The translations under genes were made by a program, and so were the position numbers. Under the pieces are notes generated by a model. It did not search any database. It saw only the letters and a list, made by a program, of their open reading frames with translations, and had not been told where the DNA came from. A DNA stretch of 45,793 bases. Origin: Cytophagales bacterium (GTDB taxonomy: Bacteria > Bacteroidota > Bacteroidia > Cytophagales > Bernardetiaceae). Where the stretch lies: assembly GCA_004293815.1 (NCBI GenBank), contig RDZD01000033.1:1-45793 (forward strand), written 5' to 3'. How positions within the stretch are numbered: position 1 is the first letter of the stretch; the number at the start of each line of letters is the position of its first letter. Shown here in pieces: positions 9,897 through 18,171 of this stretch.

Positions 9897-9935
9897 AAGA
9901 CGCTGGGTTAGTATCTCGCGCTAGCTTAGCGTCTT
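9897..9935 (+). terminator. Possible hairpin downstream of nrdB
   Basis: AAGACGCT at 9897-9904 is the reverse complement of AGCGTCTT at 9928-9935. It starts 20 nt after the nrdB stop codon and the right arm ends in a short T run. The loop is long (23 nt) and there is no proper U tract, so termination is only possible. Confidence 0.35.
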
Positions 9936-10006
9936 TGGCGAATTCTTTCCAAAGCCTGGCACTCGCTAAATCATGACAACTTTTCACTTTAACTTAACGA
10001 GATATT

Positions 10007-11344
10007 TTGAGAAGGGTATTAATCGTAGATGATGAAGATAAACTAAGAACCTTACTGGCAAGAATTGTCAGTTTGGAAGGATTCGAGGTGCTGCAAGCAG
10101 GTGACTGCAAAACGGCATTGAAGAGATTGGAGCAGAACGATATTGACGCGGTGCTATGCGATGTAAAATTGCCAGATGGCAACGGAGTAGAGCTTGCTAA
10201 GAAGATAAAAGATAAATTTCCAACACCTGAAATTATCCTGCTAACTGCTTATGGTAACATCCCTGATGGCGTGCAGGCCATCAAAAATGGGGCTTTTGAC
10301 TACATTATCAAAGGCGATGACAATAACAAAATTATTCCATTGTTGCATAGGGCGTTAGAGAAAGTTGATTTAGCCAAGAGAGTACAACAACTAGAGAAGC
10401 AACTTGGTGATAAACATTCATTTGACAAGATTATTGGCAAGTCCAAAGCATTCCAAAAAGCCATCGACTTAGCCCAAAAAGTTGCCGTAACGGATACCAC
10501 CGTTTTGTTGACAGGCGAAACAGGAACAGGCAAAGAAGTATTTGCACAAGCCATTCATCAGGCAAGCCACAGAGCTAAACAGCACTTTGTGGCCATCAAC
10601 TGCTCAGCTTTTGGCAAAGAGCTATTAGAAAGTGAAATGTTTGGGCACAAAGCAGGGGCATTTACAGGAGCTATAAAAGATCGCAAAGGGCTTTTAGAAG
10701 AAGCTAATAACGGCACTATTTTCTTAGATGAAGTTGGTGAAATGTCTTTGGAGCTACAAGCAAAGCTTTTGAGAGTATTGGAAACAGGGGAGTTTATCCG
10801 TGTGGGCGAAGCAAAACCTACTAAAGTTAATGTTCGTATAATTGCAGCCACGCATAGAGACTTTCAAAAGGAAATTGAGCAAGGGAACTTCAGAGAAGAC
10901 CTTTTTTATCGCATTTCTACCTTTCAAATCCATTTGCCACCACTTCGCGAAAGAGTGATTGATATTGAAATTCTTGCAAACCACTTTATCAATATTTCAT
11001 TAGCCAGAACAAATAAAAAGATTAAGGCTGTTTCGCCTGCTTTTTATGAAGCCTTGAAACAACATCAATGGAAAGGAAACATTCGCGAACTCAAAAATGT
11101 CATTGAGCGAAGTGTGATTCTTTGCGACGATGGATTAACCATCGAGGACTTACCCATTGAATTACAAAATACAGAAAAGTCTAAAAGTAAAACGCTTTCG
11201 GTCTTTGAATTGGCAAATGCTGAAAAACTGCATATTCAAAAGGTATTGAACTATACTAATGGCAATAAAACCAAAACCGCTGAACTTTTAGGCATAGCAT
11301 TAACCACCCTTTACCGAAAATTATCCGAGTACGGTTTAGAATAA
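10007..11344 (+). CDS. Sigma-54-dependent response regulator, probable regulator of the kdp operon
   Basis: This is a 445-residue NtrC-family regulator. The receiver domain (1-120) has the acidic pocket VDDED, phospho-acceptor Asp52, Thr80 and Lys102. The AAA+ sigma-54 activation domain (about 139-375) has Walker A GETGTGKE at 170-177, the sigma-54-contacting loop GAFTGA at 217-222 and Walker B IFLDEVGEM near 238-246. A Fis-type helix-turn-helix closes the protein (TKTAELLGIALTTLYRKL). The start must be TTG at 10007: an in-frame stop lies at 9995-9997 and no ATG falls between. It sits immediately upstream of, and points towards, kdpFABC and two KdpD-like sensor genes. This suggests it does the job of the OmpR-type KdpE of proteobacteria; that role is inferred from position. 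A terminator separates it from the pump genes, so they are probably transcribed separately. Confidence 0.9.
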   Translation: MRRVLIVDDEDKLRTLLARIVSLEGFEVLQAGDCKTALKRLEQNDIDAVLCDVKLPDGNGVELAKKIKDKFPTPEIILLTAYGNIPDGVQAIKNGAFDYIIKGDDNNKIIPLLHRALEKVDLAKRVQQLEKQLGDKHSFDKIIGKSKAFQKAIDLAQKVAVTDTTVLLTGETGTGKEVFAQAIHQASHRAKQHFVAINCSAFGKELLESEMFGHKAGAFTGAIKDRKGLLEEANNGTIFLDEVGEMSLELQAKLLRVLETGEFIRVGEAKPTKVNVRIIAATHRDFQKEIEQGNFREDLFYRISTFQIHLPPLRERVIDIEILANHFINISLARTNKKIKAVSPAFYEALKQHQWKGNIRELKNVIERSVILCDDGLTIEDLPIELQNTEKSKSKTLSVFELANAEKLHIQKVLNYTNGNKTKTAELLGIALTTLYRKLSEYGLE

Positions 11345-11372
11345 CAAATCCTTTCAAAACGCTACGATTCAC

Positions 11373-11397
11373 CCTTTCAAAATGAAAGGTTTTTTTT
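11373..11397 (+). terminator. Rho-independent terminator after the response regulator
   Basis: CCTTTCA (11373-11379) pairs with TGAAAGG (11383-11389) across an AAA loop and is followed by eight T residues (11390-11397). It lies 29 nt after the regulator stop codon. Confidence 0.85.
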
Positions 11398-11418
11398 ATG
11401 CATGATTTTCTTGTGTAA

Positions 11419-11451
11419 GTGTTAAAATGCTTTTAATTAGCTAATTAACAC
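11419..11451. promoter_or_regulatory. Palindromic candidate operator upstream of the kdp operon
   Basis: A perfect 16-bp palindrome TTAATTAGCTAATTAA lies at 11433-11448. It overlaps an outer inverted pair, GTGTTAA at 11419-11425 and TTAACAC at 11445-11451. It sits between the regulator's terminator and the first kdp-operon ORF, where an activator site would be expected. No sigma-54 -24/-12 pair (GG-N10-GC) could be seen beside it. Binding by the 10007-11344 regulator is an inference. Confidence 0.4.
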
Positions 11452-11506
11452 GTATTTTTAAAAAAAGGAGCGCATATTGAAATGTATGAGTCAAACTAAA
11501 AACAAT

Positions 11507-11590
11507 ATGACAACTGTATTATTTATCGGAATGGGCTTATTGCTTTTTGCCTTATTCTTTTTATCCATCAACTGGTTTGAAAAAATCTAA
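11507..11590 (+). CDS. 27-residue membrane micropeptide at the head of the kdp operon
   Basis: The frame encodes MTTVLFIGMGLLLFALFFL followed by SINWFEKI: one hydrophobic helix of about 20 residues with a short charged tail. It ends 5 nt before kdpF. An in-frame upstream ATG at 11486 would add MSQTKNN, and a purine-rich AAAGGAG at 11464-11470 lies 15 nt before that ATG, so the 34-residue version is possible. Its size, single helix and tight packing against kdpF suggest an accessory peptide of the K+ pump or a second KdpF-like subunit. The sequence differs from KdpF, which is the next ORF. I do not recognise a named family. Confidence 0.65.
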   Translation: MTTVLFIGMGLLLFALFFLSINWFEKI

Positions 11591-11595
11591 TCAAC

Positions 11596-11673
11596 ATGAC
11601 CATATTATTCATCATCGCAATCGGAGTTTTTGGCTACATGGTTTATGTACTTCTTAAACCCGAAAAATTTTAA
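11596..11673 (+). CDS. kdpF: K+-transporting ATPase subunit KdpF
   Basis: This 25-residue peptide, MTILFIIAIGVFGYMVYVLL then KPEKF, is a single transmembrane helix ending in the K-P-E-K-F tail typical of KdpF. In E. coli KdpF is a small membrane subunit that stabilises the KdpABC complex. It ends 4 nt before the kdpA ATG and starts 5 nt after the upstream micropeptide, consistent with translational coupling. Its length is normal for the family. Confidence 0.9.
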   Translation: MTILFIIAIGVFGYMVYVLLKPEKF

Positions 11674-11677
11674 ATTT

Positions 11678-13369
11678 ATGAACTCAGAAATACTTGGAGT
11701 AATACTCATGTATGTGACCGTAGTTGCCTTAGCAATTCCTCTTGGTCGCTATATCGGCAAAGTGTTCAATTACGAAAACACTTGGATCGATAAAATATTT
11801 AATCCACTGGATACACTGCTCTTCAAGCTGAGCGGCATTAATCCAGCAAAAGAGATGAATTGGAAACAACATCTGGTAGCCATGCTCACAATCAATGTTG
11901 TGTGGTTTATACTTTCTATGTTGGTACTTACAAATATGAGCTTGTTGCCACTCAATCCTGATGGCAATCCTTCTATGAGTGCTGATTTAGCTTTCAACAC
12001 CTCAGTCAGTTTCGTGACGAACACCAACCTGCAACACTATTCAGGTGAGACAGGTATGTCATATCTAGGACAGCTTATTTTAATGCTTTGGCAGTTTATT
12101 AGCGCAGGTACGGGAATTGCGATTGCAGCCGTGGTGTTTATGGCTATGAAAGAACGTAAAACAGAAAATCTGGGAAACTTCTATTCCTTTTTTGTGAGAA
12201 GCTGTACAAGGATTTTATTGCCAATTGCTGTATTGGTGGCTACGATTTTTGTTTTTAATGGAATGCCTATGACCTTTGAAGGCAAGGATACCATCGTTAC
12301 AGTACAAGGAGATACCGTACAAGTAAGTCGTGGACCTGTTGCTGCGTTCGTCGCTATCAAACATCTAGGCACTAATGGCGGAGGTTTTTTTGGTGCTAAT
12401 TCAGCGCATCCCCTCGAAAATCCCAGCTACCTTACCAACATCGTTCAGATGGTCACGCAAATGCTTATCACAATCGCCTTGATTTTTGCCTTGGGATATG
12501 TAATCAGAAGAAAAAAATTGGCTTGGATGATTTTTGGCGTGATGAGCGTGGGCTTTCTTTTGCTCACGGTACCAACTATTATCTCAGAAATGAATGGCAA
12601 TACAAAAATTGCTGAATTAGGCATTCAACAGCCCATGGGCAGTATGGAAGGCAAAGAAATCCGCTTTGGTGCTGTATCTTCTGCTTATTGGAGTATTGCT
12701 ACTACTGTCATATCCACGGGTAGTGTCAATGCCATGCACGATAGCTTTACCCCTTTGAGTGGAGTGTATCAATTGCTGGCTATGATGATAAACGCATTTT
12801 ATGGGGGTTGCGGTGTTGGGTTTCTCAATTTTTATATCTACATCATTTTGGCTGTGTTTATCAGTGGATTAATGGTAGGCAGAACACCTGAGTTTTTGGG
12901 TAAAAAGATTGAAGCCAAAGAAATGAAAATTGCCATGCTTATCGCTTTGTTGCATCCTTTCCTGATCCTTGTGGGTACAGCACTGGCAACTGCACTTCCT
13001 GCCTATACTTCTGCTTCACTGAGCAATCCTGGTTTTCACGGATTTAGCCAGATGCTGTACGAGATTACTTCTTCCAGTGCCAATAATGGTAGCGGATTTG
13101 AAGGTTTGGGAGACAACACACCCTTTTGGAACATGGCCTGTGGCATAATTATGCTCTTAGCTCGTTATCTGCCTATTATTGGCCCTGTAGCTATCGCGGG
13201 CATTTTAGCGAGCAAAAAATACATTCCTGAAGGCAACGGAACACTTAAAACGGATACTTCCACTTTTGGATTAATGGTATTTGCCGTCATTGCCATCGTG
13301 GCAGCCCTGGCCTTTTTCCCTGCTCTAACGCTTGGACCTATTGCGGAATATTTTTCAATGATTAAATAA
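11678..13369 (+). CDS. kdpA: K+-transporting ATPase, potassium-binding subunit KdpA
   Basis: KdpA is the channel-like inner-membrane subunit of the KdpFABC pump and selects and conducts K+. The 563-residue protein from ATG 11678 is strongly hydrophobic with about ten membrane segments. It contains family signatures such as [17 protein letters not shown], the selectivity-filter segment [19 protein letters not shown] and [16 protein letters not shown]. The frame stays open 16 codons further upstream, but that stretch overlaps kdpF and is its out-of-frame shadow, so 11678 (MNSEILG) is the start. kdpB follows 8 nt later. Confidence 0.97.
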   Translation: MNSEILGVILMYVTVVALAIPLGRYIGKVFNYENTWIDKIFNPLDTLLFKLSGINPAKEMNWKQHLVAMLTINVVWFILSMLVLTNMSLLPLNPDGNPSMSADLAFNTSVSFVTNTNLQHYSGETGMSYLGQLILMLWQFISAGTGIAIAAVVFMAMKERKTENLGNFYSFFVRSCTRILLPIAVLVATIFVFNGMPMTFEGKDTIVTVQGDTVQVSRGPVAAFVAIKHLGTNGGGFFGANSAHPLENPSYLTNIVQMVTQMLITIALIFALGYVIRRKKLAWMIFGVMSVGFLLLTVPTIISEMNGNTKIAELGIQQPMGSMEGKEIRFGAVSSAYWSIATTVISTGSVNAMHDSFTPLSGVYQLLAMMINAFYGGCGVGFLNFYIYIILAVFISGLMVGRTPEFLGKKIEAKEMKIAMLIALLHPFLILVGTALATALPAYTSASLSNPGFHGFSQMLYEITSSSANNGSGFEGLGDNTPFWNMACGIIMLLARYLPIIGPVAIAGILASKKYIPEGNGTLKTDTSTFGLMVFAVIAIVAALAFFPALTLGPIAEYFSMIK

Positions 13370-13377
13370 TTCAGAAA

Positions 13378-15387
13378 ATGACTAAAGATACATCTCTTTT
13401 TCAAAAAGACTTAATGCAAGAAGCTCTTAAACAGTCTTTTGTAAAGCTCAATCCCAAAATCATGTTCCAAAACCCTGTAATGTTTACAGTAGAAATTGGA
13501 ACCGCAGTAATGTTTTTTGTTTGCCTTTGGATATTGTTTGGCGAGCAATCACAGGGCAGCTTTGCTTATAACTTCACTGTGTTTTTTATTTTATTGCTTA
13601 CTTTGTTGTTCGCTAACTTTGCAGAAGCCATTGCAGAAGCAAGAGGAAAAGCCCAAGCCGATAGTTTGCGAAAGACAAGGGAAGAAACCCCTGCTAAATT
13701 AAAAAGCGGAAAAATAATATCTTCTTCACTGTTAAAAAAAGGCGATATTTTTCTTTGCGAAGCAGGCGATATTATTGCTGCTGATGGCGAGATCATAGAA
13801 GGATTGGCAACCATAGATGAAAGTGCGATTACAGGCGAATCTGCTCCAGTAATTCGCGAAGCAGGAGGCGACAAAAGCTCAGTAACAGGTGGTACAAAAG
13901 TATTGTCTGATAGGATTACCGTAAAAGTTACCACCGAACAAGGCGAAAGCTTTTTAGATAAAATGATTGCTTTGGTGGAAGGTGCAAGCCGACAAAAAAC
14001 ACCTAATGAAATAGCTCTGACTATTCTTTTAGCTGGTTTTACTTTGGTATTCATTATCGTAACGGTAACACTAAAACCTTTTGCAGATTACGCTAACACA
14101 CCCATCACCATAGCAGCTTTCATTTCTCTTTTTGTGTGCTTAATTCCCACTACGATTGGCGGTTTGCTTTCTGCTATTGGTATTGCAGGAATGGACAGAG
14201 CATTAAGGGCAAACGTCATTACCAAAAGTGGTAAGGCAGTTGAGACCGCTGGCGATATTGACGTGTTATTGCTAGACAAAACAGGCACAATCACTATTGG
14301 CAACAGAAAAGCAACCAGCTTCTATCAAGCCCATGGAGTTGATAAAAATCATTTCATTACAGCGGTAGTATTGAGTTCACTGGCAGATGAAACCCCTGAA
14401 GGAAAATCCATCATAGAGCTAGCCAAAGTTAATCCTTTGAACTATCAGAAAAAAGATGCTCAGTTTATCAAATTTACGGCAGAAACAAGGAGCTCAGGTA
14501 TCAACTTTGAAAATACCCGTATTCGTAAAGGGGCTGCACATGCCATAAAAGTATTATGCGAAAATGCAGGCAATCCATTTCCAAAAGAAATAGACGAAAA
14601 GGTATTGTACATATCAAACAATGGGGGAACACCCCTTGTCGTGGCCGAAAACGAGAAAGTTCTCGGTGTCATAGAATTGCAAGACATCATCAAGCCAGGT
14701 ATTCAAGAACGTTTTGAGCGTCTACGAAAAATGGGTATCAAAACCGTAATGGTTACAGGCGACAATCCTCTTACAGCCAAATTCATTGCCGAAAAAGCTG
14801 GTGTAGATGATTTCATTGCAGAAGCGAAGCCCGAAGACAAAATGAACTACATTAAGAAAGAACAGGCAGAAGGTCGTTTGGTAGCGATGATGGGTGACGG
14901 TACGAACGATGCCCCTGCCTTAGCTCAAGCAGATGTGGGCGTGGCTATGAACAGTGGTACACAAGCCGCCAAAGAAGCTGGTAATATGGTGGATTTAGAC
15001 AACGACCCAACCAAGCTCATTGAAGTGGTTGAAATTGGCAAACAACTTTTGATGACAAGAGGAACGCTTACTACTTTCAGCATTGCAAATGACGTAGCAA
15101 AATACTTTGCCATTATTCCAGCATTGTTTATTGTGGCCATTCCATCTTTGCAAGGTTTGAATATCATGAATTTGCATAGCCCTGAAAGTGCCATTCTTTC
15201 GGCAGTAATTTTCAATGCTATCATCATTCCAATGCTTATACCGCTAGCATTGAAGGGTGTTGCTTATAAACCCATTGGTGCGAGTGCTTTACTTCGCAGA
15301 AACCTATTGATTTATGGACTTGGCGGAGTGATTATTCCTTTCATAGGAATTAAAGCCATTGACCTATTAGTTTCAATATTTATTTAA
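13378..15387 (+). CDS. kdpB: K+-transporting P-type ATPase, catalytic subunit KdpB
   Basis: KdpB hydrolyses ATP to energise K+ uptake through KdpA. The 669-residue protein has the P-type ATPase order: N-terminal membrane helices, actuator domain with TGES, phosphorylation motif DKTGTIT with Asp300, a nucleotide-binding domain with KGA (IRKGAAHAI), the hinge motif [11 protein letters not shown], and C-terminal membrane helices. Length is close to the usual 670-690 residues. It lies between kdpA (8-nt gap) and kdpC (19-nt gap) in one operon. Confidence 0.98.
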   Translation: MTKDTSLFQKDLMQEALKQSFVKLNPKIMFQNPVMFTVEIGTAVMFFVCLWILFGEQSQGSFAYNFTVFFILLLTLLFANFAEAIAEARGKAQADSLRKTREETPAKLKSGKIISSSLLKKGDIFLCEAGDIIAADGEIIEGLATIDESAITGESAPVIREAGGDKSSVTGGTKVLSDRITVKVTTEQGESFLDKMIALVEGASRQKTPNEIALTILLAGFTLVFIIVTVTLKPFADYANTPITIAAFISLFVCLIPTTIGGLLSAIGIAGMDRALRANVITKSGKAVETAGDIDVLLLDKTGTITIGNRKATSFYQAHGVDKNHFITAVVLSSLADETPEGKSIIELAKVNPLNYQKKDAQFIKFTAETRSSGINFENTRIRKGAAHAIKVLCENAGNPFPKEIDEKVLYISNNGGTPLVVAENEKVLGVIELQDIIKPGIQERFERLRKMGIKTVMVTGDNPLTAKFIAEKAGVDDFIAEAKPEDKMNYIKKEQAEGRLVAMMGDGTNDAPALAQADVGVAMNSGTQAAKEAGNMVDLDNDPTKLIEVVEIGKQLLMTRGTLTTFSIANDVAKYFAIIPALFIVAIPSLQGLNIMNLHSPESAILSAVIFNAIIIPMLIPLALKGVAYKPIGASALLRRNLLIYGLGGVIIPFIGIKAIDLLVSIFI

Positions 15388-15406
15388 AAAAAAACAGTTA
15401 AAAAAA

Positions 15407-15967
15407 ATGAAAAACAATATTGTTCCAGCCTTACGCCTCACTCTTGTCTTGCTAGTGCTCTTTTGTGGCATCTACACACTGACCATTTGGGGAATTGCTA
15501 AGGCTATTCCTTCAAATTGGTTATTTGCAAAAACTGAAAATGGCCACTATGAAAATATAGGTCAGCTTTTTACGAACGATAAATATTTTTGGTCTCGGCC
15601 CTCAGCAGTGGGGTATAATGCAGCTGGTTCGGGGGGAAGCAATAAAGGCCCTTCAAATCCTGATTACTTATCTGAAGTTAAAGCGCGAATTGATACTTTC
15701 ATGGTGCATAATCCTGATATCAAAAAAGAAGATATTCCTTCTGATATTGTAACGGCAAGCGGTAGCGGTCTTGACCCCAATATCTCGGTGAAAGCAGCAG
15801 AAGTACAAGTCAAGCGGATAGCTAAAGTTCGCGGTATTAGCGAAACAACCATTCGTCAAATTATAGAACAACAGACAGAAAAACCATTACTCGGTCTGTT
15901 GGGAACTGAAAAAGTAAATGTTCTTAACTTAAACCTTGCCTTAGATCAATTCTCAAACACAAAATGA
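15407..15967 (+). CDS. kdpC: K+-transporting ATPase subunit KdpC
   Basis: KdpC is the single-span subunit with a periplasmic domain that raises the pump's affinity for ATP and stabilises the complex. The 186-residue protein has one N-terminal transmembrane helix (about residues 10-32) followed by a family-typical domain: 'FWSRPSAVGYNAAGSGGSN' and 'GSGLDPNISVKAAEVQVKRI'. Its stop codon overlaps the next start in an ATGA arrangement, so the porin gene is translationally coupled to it. Confidence 0.97.
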   Translation: MKNNIVPALRLTLVLLVLFCGIYTLTIWGIAKAIPSNWLFAKTENGHYENIGQLFTNDKYFWSRPSAVGYNAAGSGGSNKGPSNPDYLSEVKARIDTFMVHNPDIKKEDIPSDIVTASGSGLDPNISVKAAEVQVKRIAKVRGISETTIRQIIEQQTEKPLLGLLGTEKVNVLNLNLALDQFSNTK

Positions 15968-17046
15968 AAAATATAATTTTAGCAATAGCAATACTGTTCC
16001 TATTTTCGATGAAGAGTTTGGCTCAAACCGACAGTACAAAAAATTCTCTTTCTATAAGTGGTTATGTTGAAACATACTACGCTTACGATTTTGGCAATCC
16101 ATCTGACCATAATCGGCCTGGATTTGTGTACTCGCACAACAGACACAATGAAGTAAATCTTAATTTTGGTTTCATTAAAGCGGCCTACGCCACCGATATG
16201 GTACGAGCTAATTTAGCATTGATGACTGGTACTTATGCAAATGCCAACCTCGCAGTAGAACCTGGTGTTTTGAAGAACATCTTTGAAGCCAATGTGGGGC
16301 TAAAGCTTTCAAAGAATAAAAACCTATGGGTAGACGCTGGAGTTTTTACTTCTCACATTGGATTTGAAAGTGCCATTGGAAAAGATTGCTGGAACCTTAC
16401 AAGAGGTATTTTAGCTGATAACTCTCCTTATTATTCAAGCGGTGCAAAAGTAACCTACACAAGTGATAATGAAAAATGGTTGATTAGCGGATTGTTACTA
16501 AACGGCTGGCAGCGTATACAGAGAGTATCTGGAAACAATACGCCATCATTTGGTCATCAACTCACGTTCAAACCGAGCTCAAAAGTAACACTGAACAGCA
16601 GCTCCTTCATTGGCAGCGATACTCCCGACAGCACAAGACAAATGCGGTACTTTCATAATTTTTACGGTCAATTTCAGTTAACTGAAAAGCTTGGAATGAT
16701 TTTAGGTTTTGATATTGGCGCACAGCAAAAATCAAAAGGGAGCAGCGATTACAATACTTGGTATACACCTGTATTAGTTTTGAAGTATGCTCTTGCTGAA
16801 AAAGTAAGCGTGGCTGCAAGGGGTGAATTTTACTCAGATGCGAATGGAGTAATCATCAATACAGGAACTACAAATGGCTTTCAAACCTATGGTTATTCCT
16901 TGAATATGGATTACCATGTTTTCAAGAATGTGGTTTGGAGAATCGAGGGGCGTGGCTTCACAAGTCAGGATAAGATATTTACTCTCAATGATAAGCCAAG
17001 TTCTCAAAATTATTTTGTGACAACAGCCTTAGCAATTTCTTTTTAA
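15964..17046 (+). CDS. Outer-membrane porin of the BBP2/OmpL-like type, kdp-linked
   Basis: The 360-residue product has a signal peptide (MKNIILAIAILFLFSMKSLAQ) and then alternating beta-strand sequence to a C-terminal aromatic-hydrophobic ending (TTALAISF). Segments such as ISGYVETYYAYDFGNP, HIGFESAIGKDCWNLTRG and NSPYYSSGAKVTYTS fit the putative beta-barrel porin-2 family. The start overlaps the kdpC stop by 4 nt and the stop abuts the next start, so it is a true operon member. A pore made together with the pump would let K+ cross the outer membrane during starvation; this role is inferred from context. Confidence 0.85.
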   Translation: MKNIILAIAILFLFSMKSLAQTDSTKNSLSISGYVETYYAYDFGNPSDHNRPGFVYSHNRHNEVNLNFGFIKAAYATDMVRANLALMTGTYANANLAVEPGVLKNIFEANVGLKLSKNKNLWVDAGVFTSHIGFESAIGKDCWNLTRGILADNSPYYSSGAKVTYTSDNEKWLISGLLLNGWQRIQRVSGNNTPSFGHQLTFKPSSKVTLNSSSFIGSDTPDSTRQMRYFHNFYGQFQLTEKLGMILGFDIGAQQKSKGSSDYNTWYTPVLVLKYALAEKVSVAARGEFYSDANGVIINTGTTNGFQTYGYSLNMDYHVFKNVVWRIEGRGFTSQDKIFTLNDKPSSQNYFVTTALAISF

Positions 17047-18171
17047 ATGACTGAAAAAGACAAAACGGTTCAACATTTCTTAGATTTAATTCAAAAATCA
17101 AGACGAGGTAAATTTAAGGTGTATATTGGCATGAGTGCTGGTGTAGGAAAAACCTATCGTATGCTTCAGGAAACCAGAACTTTGCTTCGCAACGGCATTG
17201 ATGTCAAAATTGGGTTTATAGAAACGCACAACCGAAAAGAAACACATGAACTCTTAGAAGGTTTGCCAGTCATTCCTAGGCGAAAGCTTTTCTACAAGGG
17301 TAAGGAACTGGAAGAAATGGATCTTCAGGCTATTATCAACCTTCATCCCGAAGTGGTTATTGTTGATGAACTGGCACACACCAATATTGAAGGCAGCAAA
17401 AATGAAAAACGTTGGCAAGATGTTATGGACATACTTGCTGTTGGTATCAATGTGATATCAGCAGTAAATATCCAACACATTGAAAGTCTGAATGAAGAGG
17501 TGAAAGAAATTACAGGTATAGAAGTCAAGGAAAGAGTGCCTGATCGTGTTTTGGCACAGGCAGATGAAGTTGTAAACATAGACCTGACCGCAGAAGAGTT
17601 AATTAATCGCTTAAAAGAAGGCAAAATCTATCAGGCAGATAAAATTGAAACGGCTCTCCAAAATTTCTTTAAGAGCGACCATATTTTACAGCTCCGTGAA
17701 TTGGCATTAAAAGAAGTAGCCTCGCAAGTTGAACGAAAAGTTGAAACTGAAGTCAGCAGTAGAAGTACTGGAATACAAGAGGTCTACCTTGCTTGCATTA
17801 GCACTCAAGAAAAAAGTGCCAAAAACATCATTCGGAAAACAGCCAGAATGGCCAACCACTTTAATAGCAAGTGGTATGTACTCTATGTACAAACACCTAA
17901 GGAAAAATTTGATAAAATTCCACTTGATAAGCAACGACATTTAATTAATAATTTTAAATTAGCAACTGAATTAGGCGCAGAAATTCTTAAAATAAAAAGC
18001 ACCTCGGTAGCTAATGCCATCATTGAGCAGGTAAATCAACGAAAAATAACAACCATTTGCATAGGAAAGCCAAAAGTGGGGCTTTTTAGCTATTTTTTCT
18101 ATCCTAAAACATTTCTAGATATTTTAAACAACACTTCTTTGAGTGATACTGATATAATTATTCTATCATAA
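17047..18171 (+). CDS. kdpD: KdpD-type sensor module (KdpD N-terminal plus Usp domain, no kinase)
   Basis: The 374-residue protein matches only the cytoplasmic N-terminal part of E. coli KdpD. The KdpD domain (about 18-225) has the Walker-A-like YIGMSAGVGKTYRML, IGFIETHNRKET, VDELAHTN and VNIQHIESLN. A universal-stress-protein-like domain follows (about 245-374; VYLACISTQEKSAKNIIRKT and a late CIGKPKVG). No membrane helices and no HisKA or HATPase domain are present. The next gene, starting directly after the stop codon, encodes a separate membrane kinase. The two presumably act together to sense K+ limitation and signal to the regulator at 10007. This stand-alone form is seen in Bacteroidota kdp clusters and should not be read as a truncation, since both ends are clean. 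Confidence 0.9.
   Translation: MTEKDKTVQHFLDLIQKSRRGKFKVYIGMSAGVGKTYRMLQETRTLLRNGIDVKIGFIETHNRKETHELLEGLPVIPRRKLFYKGKELEEMDLQAIINLHPEVVIVDELAHTNIEGSKNEKRWQDVMDILAVGINVISAVNIQHIESLNEEVKEITGIEVKERVPDRVLAQADEVVNIDLTAEELINRLKEGKIYQADKIETALQNFFKSDHILQLRELALKEVASQVERKVETEVSSRSTGIQEVYLACISTQEKSAKNIIRKTARMANHFNSKWYVLYVQTPKEKFDKIPLDKQRHLINNFKLATELGAEILKIKSTSVANAIIEQVNQRKITTICIGKPKVGLFSYFFYPKTFLDILNNTSLSDTDIIILS

Noticed and set aside
9957..9962. TGGCAC, resembling a sigma-54 -24 box, upstream of the response regulator
   Set aside because: No GC doublet at the required 10-bp spacing, so the -12 element is missing.
11482..11499. Five-residue leader frame (MYESN) before the kdp micropeptide
   Set aside because: Too short to evaluate; it overlaps the alternative ATG at 11486 and has no repeat of codons typical of attenuation leaders.
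13566..14054. 162-codon frame antisense to kdpB
   Set aside because: It is a shadow of the kdpB actuator-domain region; no start context or family signature.
17047..18171. Frameshifted or truncated KdpD
   Set aside because: The C-terminus of the Usp domain is complete, the next gene starts at once, and the kinase there has its own N-terminal membrane segments, so the split is organised rather than damage.
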